Shown here one piece after another: positions 6,834 to 12,391 of a stretch of 12,391 nt of DNA. This stretch comes from Methanosarcinales archaeon (GTDB lineage: Archaea > Halobacteriota > Methanosarcinia > DSM-18856 > Methermicoccaceae), in the NCBI GenBank assembly GCA_003661015.1, contig QMVI01000013.1:1-12391 (forward strand), given 5' to 3'. A program made the translations under genes and the position numbers. Below the pieces are notes generated by a model. That model had not been told where the DNA came from. It saw only the letters and a program-made list of their open reading frames with translations, and did no database searches. Position 1 is the stretch's first letter, and the number at the start of each line of letters is the position of its first letter.

Positions 6834-8747
6834 ATGGGGTCAGTGGAGGATGTCCTGAAAGAAATAGAAGAGAAGATAAAGGAACTGCTTCCTTCCAATG
6901 TGGTCATAACAAGCATAGAGTTCGAGGGCCCTGAGCTTGTGATATACACAAAAGACCCTCAGAGCTTTGCAGAGGGTGGAAATCTCGTAAGAAAGCTTGC
7001 AAAAGACCTCAGGAAGAGGATAGTCATAAGACCAGACCCAAACATACTCATGGAGCCTGAAAGGGCTACTGACATCATAAAAGATATTGTCCCTGAGGAG
7101 GCTGGCATCAAAAACCTCCATTTCAACCCAGACACTGGAGAGGTTTTTATAGAGACTGAGAAGCCGGGCATCGTGATAGGAAAACATGGCTCAACACTCA
7201 GAGAGATCACAAAGAAGATAGGATGGAGTCCGATTGCGATAAGGGCACCCCCTATAGACTCCACAACTGTGACCAACATCAGAAAGTACATGAGAGATAT
7301 CAGAGACGAGAGAAAGAAGATTTTGAGAGCGATAGGAAGAAGAATACACAGACCCCTCGAACTCGAAGAAGAGTGGGTAAGACTCACAGCTCTCGGGGGA
7401 TTCAGAGAAGTTGGCAGGAGTTGTACTCTCATCTCGACGCCAGCAAGTCGTGTATTTGTTGATTGTGGTGTCAGCGTTGGGTCTGAAAACCGTATCACAC
7501 CTTATCTAAACATTCCAGAGGCAATCCCCCTAAACGGTATTGATGCTGTCGTAATCACACATGCCCATCTTGACCACTCTGGTCTCGTTCCCCTCCTGTT
7601 CAAGTACGGATACGAGGGGCCAGTGTATGTTACACCACCAACCAGAGACCTCATGGTACTGCTTCAGCTCGATTATATAGAGGTTGCAGCACGGGAAGGA
7701 AAAACAATACCCTATGACTCCTCTCTGATAAGAAAATCCCTGAAATACACAATTCCTCTTGACTATGGGGAGGTGACTGATATCACTCCAGACATAAAAC
7801 TCACCTTCCACAATGCAGGACATATACTCGGCTCAGCAATATGCCACTTCCACATAGGAGAGGGGCTCCATAACATCGTATTCACAGGAGACTTCAAGTT
7901 TGAAAAAACGAGATTGTTCGACCCGGCGGTGTGTAAATTTCCGAGAGTGGAGACTCTTGTGATGGAGGCAACCTATGGTGGGAGTCAAGACTACCAGCCC
8001 TCGAGAAGGACCGCAGAATCAAATTTGATAAAGATTGTGAATGAGACAGTCAAAAGGGGAGGGAAGGTTCTCATACCAGCATTCGCAGTCGGTAGAAGCC
8101 AAGAGGTGATGCTTGTTCTTGAGGAGGCAATAAGAAAAGGGGCGATGGAAGAGGTACCCATCTATCTCGATGGTATGATATGGGAGGCGACCGCGATCCA
8201 CACAACCCATCCTGAATACCTGAACAACGAACTCAGGGATATGATATTCAGGAGAGGATTGAATCCCTTCCTATCAGATTGTTTTATCAGAGTGGATAGC
8301 AAGGACAAGAGGTTGGAGATCATAGACGATACAGAACCGTGCGTCATTCTTGCCACTTCAGGCATGCTCAACGGTGGGCCTGTGATGGAATACTTCAATG
8401 CAATGGCTCCCATAGAAAAGAACACACTCATATTCGTTGGTTATCAAGCTGAAGGCACAATAGGGAGACGCATACAGAAAGGTTGGAGTGAAATACCATA
8501 CACCAAGAATGGAAGGATAGAAACGATAAAATTGAGAATGCAAATAGAAACTGTGGATGGATTCTCAGGACACTCAGACCGAAGACAGCTTATGAGCTAT
8601 GTCCATAACATATCCCCCAAACCGAATTATGTGATAACAAACCATGGAGATGAAAAGGCTTGTGTTGAGCTTGCTTCCTCCATATACAAGAAATACCAGA
8701 TACAGACTCGTTCTCCTCTCAATCTTGAGACGGTCAGACTTCTTTGA
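6834..8747 (+). CDS. fttA: FttA (aCPSF1), KH-domain beta-CASP transcription termination nuclease
   Basis: Archaeal homologue of the eukaryotic 3'-end processing nuclease CPSF73. It cleaves nascent RNA at U-rich sites and terminates transcription. The product has 637 residues, the usual length. An N-terminal KH region spans about 1-145, with a GxxG-type loop in VIGKHGS (114-120). The metallo-beta-lactamase and beta-CASP domains follow. Metal ligands are visible: HAHLDH (H243, H245, D247, H248), H330 in NAGHILGSA, D353 in FTGDFK, H604 in NHGD. Beta-CASP motifs include MEATYGG (E378), IPAFAVGRSQE and SGHSD (H580). All catalytic residues appear intact. ATG 6834 is preceded by GGGGAGC. It is cotranscribed with psmB and probably with the MFS gene, 11 bases downstream. 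It ends in TGA. Confidence 0.96.
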   Translation: MGSVEDVLKEIEEKIKELLPSNVVITSIEFEGPELVIYTKDPQSFAEGGNLVRKLAKDLRKRIVIRPDPNILMEPERATDIIKDIVPEEAGIKNLHFNPDTGEVFIETEKPGIVIGKHGSTLREITKKIGWSPIAIRAPPIDSTTVTNIRKYMRDIRDERKKILRAIGRRIHRPLELEEEWVRLTALGGFREVGRSCTLISTPASRVFVDCGVSVGSENRITPYLNIPEAIPLNGIDAVVITHAHLDHSGLVPLLFKYGYEGPVYVTPPTRDLMVLLQLDYIEVAAREGKTIPYDSSLIRKSLKYTIPLDYGEVTDITPDIKLTFHNAGHILGSAICHFHIGEGLHNIVFTGDFKFEKTRLFDPAVCKFPRVETLVMEATYGGSQDYQPSRRTAESNLIKIVNETVKRGGKVLIPAFAVGRSQEVMLVLEEAIRKGAMEEVPIYLDGMIWEATAIHTTHPEYLNNELRDMIFRRGLNPFLSDCFIRVDSKDKRLEIIDDTEPCVILATSGMLNGGPVMEYFNAMAPIEKNTLIFVGYQAEGTIGRRIQKGWSEIPYTKNGRIETIKLRMQIETVDGFSGHSDRRQLMSYVHNISPKPNYVITNHGDEKACVELASSIYKKYQIQTRSPLNLETVRLL

Positions 8748-8758
8748 GGGGTTAATGG

Positions 8759-9823
8759 ATGTGGGTGTTAGACAGGAGACTTCTTCTCATATATGGAGGA
8801 GTATTCTCAATAATGGGACTCTCGAACTCAATAGTTCCCGTACTTGACATGCTTTCAGAAAGTGTTGTGATGTCGAGTATATTGTTCTCAGCATATTTTG
8901 GTGGGGCAATGGTATCTCTCTTGCCATTTGGGATGCTTTCGGATAGACATGGGTACATGCGTATCATACTGTTCAGCATAGTATTGAGTTTCATTTCTGG
9001 TGTTGGTATCTCCTTTTTTGATGACCCAACTATACTGGTTCTTATGAGGATACTCGAAGGGATTGGATGCGGTGCATTCTTCCCTCCTGCCCTATCACTG
9101 GTTTCGATGTTGCCAAGAAATAGAATGAGAGTTGGGCAGTTCAACTTCATGACAAATTTTGGTCTCGTGATGGGAATGGTGGCTGGTGGAGGGTTGTCTC
9201 TGCTTGTACTCAAAGGTAGTGTGTATGTATTCACATTCCTTCTGGCAATACTCTGCTTAGCTGGTGTGAGAAAGACTGATGAGCCTCATAAAATTTCCCA
9301 TAATGGGGGTGGTGATTTCGAGAGAGCAAAAACCCTGACACCCATATCGTTGGTATGCTTTGTTCTGTTTGGATTCACTGGTGTAGTTCTTGCCTTCTAT
9401 CCATTCTATACAGAACTGTCGAAGCTTTATCTTGGTATTGCCCTTGGAAGTGTGTACTTGGGTGCAATGTTGTTCTCAGAAGTTGCATGGAGAGTTCCTA
9501 TCAGAAACATAACTGTGGTTGGCATAATAACGACAGCACTCGGAACGTTTCTCTCTGCTTACACTCCGCTTGGACTGTTTATCATGGGAGGAGGGTCAGG
9601 ACTTGCGTTTGTGGGTATTGTATGTGATGTCTCACAATTAATAGATAGAAGTAGAATAAACAGAGGATTCGCCATGGGGATTCTCAACACAGCAATATAT
9701 GCAGGGTTTTCTATAGTCCCTCCCTTACTTGGACTTTTTAGCAGAATTCTATCTATCAGTGAAATGTTTATAATAAGCTCGATTGTAATATTACTTTCCG
9801 TTGCACTCCGTAGAAACACATAA
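8759..9823 (+). CDS. MFS transporter, 12 membrane segments
   Basis: Integral membrane protein of 354 residues in the major facilitator superfamily. Twelve hydrophobic segments can be counted, with a hydrophilic central loop after the sixth (about 173-190, rich in charged residues). The loop between segments 2 and 3 carries motif A as GMLSDRHGYMRII (58-70), the clearest family marker. A second glycine- and proline-rich segment, GIGCGAFFPP (about 102-111), matches segment 4 of MFS exporters. Substrate cannot be told from sequence. The ATG follows GAGGGG at 8746-8751 with seven bases between. It lies 11 bases after fttA, so it is probably the last gene of the psmB cluster. It ends in TAA. Confidence 0.9.
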   Translation: MWVLDRRLLLIYGGVFSIMGLSNSIVPVLDMLSESVVMSSILFSAYFGGAMVSLLPFGMLSDRHGYMRIILFSIVLSFISGVGISFFDDPTILVLMRILEGIGCGAFFPPALSLVSMLPRNRMRVGQFNFMTNFGLVMGMVAGGGLSLLVLKGSVYVFTFLLAILCLAGVRKTDEPHKISHNGGGDFERAKTLTPISLVCFVLFGFTGVVLAFYPFYTELSKLYLGIALGSVYLGAMLFSEVAWRVPIRNITVVGIITTALGTFLSAYTPLGLFIMGGGSGLAFVGIVCDVSQLIDRSRINRGFAMGILNTAIYAGFSIVPPLLGLFSRILSISEMFIISSIVILLSVALRRNT

Positions 9824-9836
9824 GCATAGATAATGA

Positions 9837-9850
9837 AATACATATACATA
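9837..9850 (+). promoter_or_regulatory. TATA-like box before the PhoU/TrkA-C gene
   Basis: AATACATATACATA lies about 27 bases before the ATG at 9871 in the 47-base gap after the MFS gene. It could give this gene its own near-leaderless transcript. The evidence is weak: composition and distance only. Confidence 0.3.
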
Positions 9851-9870
9851 ATACCTTGGAAGGAAAAGTG

Positions 9871-11079
9871 ATGATAATGGGTGAAGAATGTGAAGATGTG
9901 TACTACTGTCCGAAGAGTATGAAAGAGTTATTGATAGAAATGAAAGACACATCCGAACTCATGGTTGACCTTGCTTTTGCTGCAGTTGTCTATGATAACA
10001 GAGAAATCGCAGAGGAAATACTCAGGCTTGAGGAGAAAATAGAGAACTTGGGATATCATATGTGGGTTGCTGGAATGCTCTCGGCTCGCACGGTCGATGA
10101 TGCAAAAGAGCTGGTGGGGGTGATGCAAGCATCAGAAGCTGCAAAAATAATATCTTCTGCAGCTGGGGATGTTGCTAAGATGGTTCTCCTCGATATTCCC
10201 ATCCCACTCGACTTTAAGCTTGAGCTTCAGGAAGCAGAAGAGACCATCATTAGGGTGAGTGTGTCAGAAGACTCGGTGTTGTGTGATAAGAGTCTTGGAG
10301 AAGTAGAACTCGATGCTGAAACTGGGATGTGGGTGATTGCAATAAGAAGGGGGACGACATGGATATACAACCCGAACAAGGACACTGTCGTGAAGGCAGG
10401 AGATGTGTTGTTTGCAAGAGGACATGATGAGGGTGTGCCTCTCTTTGTGAAACTTGCAACTGGAAAAGAATATGAGAAGTTAAAACTGACACCATCCAAG
10501 ACTCTTGAAGACCTTGATATGGCTGTGAATCTGACGATTGAAATGAAGAATACATCAGAGCTGGCGGTCGGTCTTGCATATTTTGCATTGCTCCACAACG
10601 ACATTGACATTGCGAGGGAGGTCGAATTCCTCGAGGGAAGGATGGACGAGATGATAATAGAACTGACGAGATGGGTACTCAAAAGTGCAAAGGAGGTGGA
10701 TGAGGTAGACCAGCTTATGGGACTCCTGTATCTTGCAAGTGCGTGTGAGATAATATCAGATGCCGCAGAGGACTTGATAAAGGGAGTGGTGAAGGGTTTG
10801 GTGTCGAGTAAAGTGGTTGAACTTGCTGTCAGAGAGTCAGATGAAATTGTGACTCAGATACTGGTTGAAGAGGGTTCTGAGGTAGATGGAAAAACACTTG
10901 GAGAGTTAAAACTCGCCACAGAGACAGGTATGTATGTGCTTGCAATAAGAAGAAAGGGGTGGTGGATTTATGACCCAAGTGCAAAAACGAAATTGAAGGC
11001 GGGTGATTATCTCATTGCAAGAGGAACAAGAACTGGAGAAGAGATACTCAAGAGGATGTGCTCAAGAAAAAAAGTGTAA
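9871..11079 (+). CDS. PhoU/TrkA-C domain protein, tandemly duplicated
   Basis: Soluble protein of 402 residues made of two copies of the same two-domain unit: a PhoU-like helical domain (about 17-107 and 218-308) followed by an RCK_C/TrkA-C domain (about 115-185 and 315-385). The repeat is visible directly: IEMKDTSEL versus IEMKNTSEL, and ETGMWVIAIRR versus ETGMYVLAIRR. Each RCK_C copy ends in KAGDVLFARG or KAGDYLIARG. This architecture matches the archaeal family COG3273, thought to regulate ion transport by ligand binding; RCK_C domains elsewhere control potassium channels and transporters. No membrane segment is present. ATG 9871 is preceded by GGAAGGA; ATG 9877 or a TTG at 9856 are alternatives. 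No channel gene is adjacent except the MFS transporter upstream, so the partner is unknown. It ends in TAA. Confidence 0.87.
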   Translation: MIMGEECEDVYYCPKSMKELLIEMKDTSELMVDLAFAAVVYDNREIAEEILRLEEKIENLGYHMWVAGMLSARTVDDAKELVGVMQASEAAKIISSAAGDVAKMVLLDIPIPLDFKLELQEAEETIIRVSVSEDSVLCDKSLGEVELDAETGMWVIAIRRGTTWIYNPNKDTVVKAGDVLFARGHDEGVPLFVKLATGKEYEKLKLTPSKTLEDLDMAVNLTIEMKNTSELAVGLAYFALLHNDIDIAREVEFLEGRMDEMIIELTRWVLKSAKEVDEVDQLMGLLYLASACEIISDAAEDLIKGVVKGLVSSKVVELAVRESDEIVTQILVEEGSEVDGKTLGELKLATETGMYVLAIRRKGWWIYDPSAKTKLKAGDYLIARGTRTGEEILKRMCSRKKV

Positions 11080-11130
11080 ATCACTCACGTAGATTCATGT
11101 ACTTTGTTAAGATTATGTATACTAAAGACC

Positions 11131-11152
11131 CTACCCCTTCTTTTCTACTGAA
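11131..11152 (-). repeat. ORB-like element 1 (inverted orientation)
   Basis: The minus strand reads TTCAGTAGAAAAGAAGGGGT followed by AG. It shares 16 of the first 20 positions with the plus-strand element at 11417, including CAGT, GAAA, AA and the G-string GGGGT that Orc1 winged-helix domains contact in known origin boxes. Confidence 0.6.
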
Positions 11153-11187
11153 GACTTTCTCTTTATGATAACATCTGCAAGTAATAT

Positions 11188-11204
11188 ATATCGAAGTTCG
11201 ATAT
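11188..11204. repeat. 17-base perfect palindrome ATATCGAA-G-TTCGATAT
   Basis: Two 8-base arms are perfectly complementary around a single central G at 11196. It lies inside the candidate origin. It could be an operator for a dimeric regulator or an origin-associated site; nothing in the sequence decides between these. Confidence 0.5.
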
Positions 11205-11232
11205 CCGCTCTAATAACCATATAAACCCGTTC

Positions 11233-11252
11233 TCCACAAGAAGTCATAGGGT
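11233..11252 (+). repeat. ORB-like element 2 (weak)
   Basis: TCCACAAGAAGTCATAGGGT matches element 4 at 13 of 20 positions, keeping TCCA, GAA and a GGGT end. It is 14 bases before element 3 in the same orientation. Confidence 0.35.
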
Positions 11253-11266
11253 TGGTCTTCATACTC

Positions 11267-11283
11267 TCCACATGAAACAAACG
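11267..11283 (+). repeat. ORB-like element 3 (mini-ORB, no G-string)
   Basis: TCCACATGAAACAAACG matches the first part of element 4 at 13 of 17 positions and resembles the TCCAnnTGAAAC core of archaeal mini-ORBs. A T-run replaces the G-string. Confidence 0.42.
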
Positions 11284-11325
11284 TTTTTTTACAAAAATAC
11301 CGACACACACCACCAACATACCATT

Positions 11326-11366
11326 CCAGATAAAAAATTATGATCATTTTTATATAATTATCTGTA
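11326..11366. other. AT-rich segment, candidate duplex-unwinding element
   Basis: A run of almost only A and T, including AAAAAATTATGATCATTTTT and then TATATAATTAT, lies between ORB-like elements 3 and 4. It is a reasonable site for origin melting. This rests on composition and position only. Confidence 0.45.
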
Positions 11367-11416
11367 CATCTGTTTCAGAAAATTTGATAACATTGGGAAG
11401 AAAATCCTTTTATTTG

Positions 11417-11438
11417 TCCAGTTGAAATAAAGGGGTCA
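11417..11438 (+). repeat. ORB-like element 4 (best match)
   Basis: TCCAGTTGAAATAAAGGGGT followed by CA has the layout of archaeal origin recognition boxes: a TCCAGTTGAAA core followed by a G-string. Its G-run points toward orc1, the opposite of element 1. Confidence 0.62.
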
Positions 11439-11452
11439 TAACCATAACTTTT

Positions 11453-11463
11453 GAATATATATA
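11453..11463 (+). promoter_or_regulatory. TATA box of orc1/cdc6
   Basis: GAATATATATA is centred about 31 bases before the ATG at 11490. It places transcription start near 11484, giving a leader of only about 6 bases. It is 15 bases after ORB-like element 4, so initiator binding there could repress its own gene (inference). Confidence 0.5.
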
Positions 11464-11489
11464 GAATAAGAATGGTCTCGGGGAGGAGC

Positions 11490-12391
11490 ATGGCCACAGG
11501 AGCGTTAAGCAAGATATTTGAGGAATTACTAAATAAGGACACTCTATTCAAAAATAGAGAGGTACTTCGTTCAAGCCATACACCAGATTATCTTCCTCAT
11601 AGGGAAGAACAAGTAAATCATCTTGCATCCATACTGGTGTCTGCGTTGAGAGGGGATTCGCCCTCCAATGTTCTGATATATGGCAAGACTGGGACAGGAA
11701 AAACCGCAGTTGCGAAGTTTGTTGGCAAGGAACTTGAAGACATGGGAGAAGCAAAGGGTCTTCCCCTTTATGTGATATATGTGAACTGTGAGATAGTGGA
11801 TACACAGTATCGTTTACTCGCACATCTCGCAACATATTTTGGAAGAGCCGTCCCCATGACTGGATGGCCCACGGACAGGGTTTATGAGGAGTTCAGGGAG
11901 GGACTTGACTCTGAGTTCAGGATTGCCATCATAATATTGGATGAGATAGACAAACTTGCGAGGAGAGGGGATGATGTACTGTACAATCTATCGAGGATGA
12001 ATTCAAATCTGAAAAACTCAAAGGTTAGTATAATTGGAATCACCAATGATCTCACATTCACAGACCATCTTGACCCAAGGGTGAGGAGCTCTCTTGGGGA
12101 AGAAGAGCTAATCTTCCCTCCTTACAATGCAACCCAGATAGAGGATATACTCAAACAGAGGGCAGAGGAGGCTTTTAAAGAGGGTGTGTTGGACGACACT
12201 GTCATACCACTCTGTTCTGCGTATGCAGCTCAGGAGCATGGAGATGCAAGAAGAGCTCTTGATCTCTTGAGGATATCCGCAGAGCTTGCAGAGAGGAGGG
12301 GAGACAAGAGAGTGACTGAAGAGCATGTGCGTATGGCTCAGGAGAAGATAGAGGTTGACAGAGTGGTTGAGGTTGTGAGGACCCTCCCGAC
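11490..12391 (+). CDS. orc1: Orc1/Cdc6 replication initiator (partial, runs off the right edge)
   Basis: AAA+ ATPase that binds origin recognition boxes and loads the MCM helicase. The visible 300 residues start MATGALSKIFEELL and contain Walker A GKTGTGKT (65-72), Walker B ILDEIDK (149-155), sensor 1 GITND (183-187), an arginine-finger segment DPRVRSSL (195-202) and sensor 2 GDARRALDLL (251-260). The C-terminal winged-helix domain lies beyond the window. An in-frame ATG at 11472 is possible but sits too close to the TATA box to be transcribed, so ATG 11490, with GGAGGAG just before it, is preferred. The candidate origin lies immediately upstream, as is common for this gene in archaea. No TAG occurs in frame in the visible part. 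Confidence 0.95.
   Translation, partial: MATGALSKIFEELLNKDTLFKNREVLRSSHTPDYLPHREEQVNHLASILVSALRGDSPSNVLIYGKTGTGKTAVAKFVGKELEDMGEAKGLPLYVIYVNCEIVDTQYRLLAHLATYFGRAVPMTGWPTDRVYEEFREGLDSEFRIAIIILDEIDKLARRGDDVLYNLSRMNSNLKNSKVSIIGITNDLTFTDHLDPRVRSSLGEEELIFPPYNATQIEDILKQRAEEAFKEGVLDDTVIPLCSAYAAQEHGDARRALDLLRISAELAERRGDKRVTEEHVRMAQEKIEVDRVVEVVRTLP

Larger units (their letters stand above)
11080..11489. other. Candidate chromosomal replication origin next to orc1/cdc6
   Basis: This 410-base gap has no convincing gene. It lies directly upstream of an Orc1/Cdc6 initiator gene, where archaeal origins are usually found. It contains four origin-recognition-box-like elements (two strong, two weaker), a strongly AT-rich segment at 11326-11366 and a 17-base palindrome at 11188-11204. 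The two strong boxes are inverted, with their G-runs pointing outward, around the AT-rich part. Origin activity is inferred from this arrangement. Confidence 0.6.

Noticed and set aside
8752..9234. Minus-strand frame of 160 codons opposite the MFS gene
   Set aside because: Shadow of the MFS coding strand; serine- and proline-rich composition with no motif, and the plus-strand protein has motif A and 12 membrane segments.
11131..11319. 62-residue minus-strand reading frame in the gap before orc1
   Set aside because: It covers three of the origin-box-like elements and the palindrome, has no recognisable product, and reading past its TAG meets a second TAG and then TAA within six codons.
11080..11489. 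tRNA (including a pyrrolysine tRNA), CRISPR repeats or a mobile element in the large gap
   Set aside because: I found no cloverleaf-like arms with a CTA anticodon, no regularly spaced direct repeats, and no transposase or terminal inverted repeats.

Overview
The window is archaeal and most likely from a methanogen-related euryarchaeon. Markers are a coenzyme F420 biosynthesis gene (cofG), a proteasome beta subunit, the termination nuclease FttA (aCPSF1), an Orc1/Cdc6 replication initiator, an ADP-dependent sugar kinase, and TATA-type promoters, several of which sit so close to the start codon that the transcripts should be leaderless. No mobile element, CRISPR array, rRNA or tRNA was recognised.

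Layout, left to right. The 5' part of cofG runs leftward off the edge (1-249, minus) and is divergent from purB (306-1652, plus). A minus-strand operon follows: an NrdH-like redoxin (4585-4325), the anaerobic ribonucleotide reductase nrdD (4322-2193) and a short histidine-kinase-like gene (2190-1642), whose end overlaps the end of purB. An ADP-dependent sugar kinase gene (4661-5755, plus) diverges from the redoxin gene and converges on an unrecognised 120-residue protein (6102-5740, minus). Then come psmB, fttA and a 12-TM MFS transporter as a tight plus-strand cluster (6209-9823), and a duplicated PhoU/TrkA-C regulator (9871-11079). A 410-base AT-rich gap (11080-11489) looks like a replication origin. 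It precedes orc1/cdc6, which runs off the right edge.

The most interesting signal concerns the codon TAG. Two otherwise intact genes are interrupted only by in-frame TAG: the sugar kinase has three and the kinase-like gene has one. There are no frameshifts, and in-frame TAA or TGA occurs only at the ends. Read through TAG, the sugar kinase keeps the HXE, NXXE and GXGD motifs of its family. None of the eight other genes whose ends are visible terminates in TAG. This fits a lineage in which TAG is a sense codon, most plausibly pyrrolysine. Ordinary gene decay remains the alternative.

Other notable points: NrdD stops just before the zinc-binding and glycyl-radical domain that the family needs for activity. 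The gap before orc1 holds four origin-recognition-box-like elements, two of them strong and in opposite orientation, with an AT-rich segment between them.
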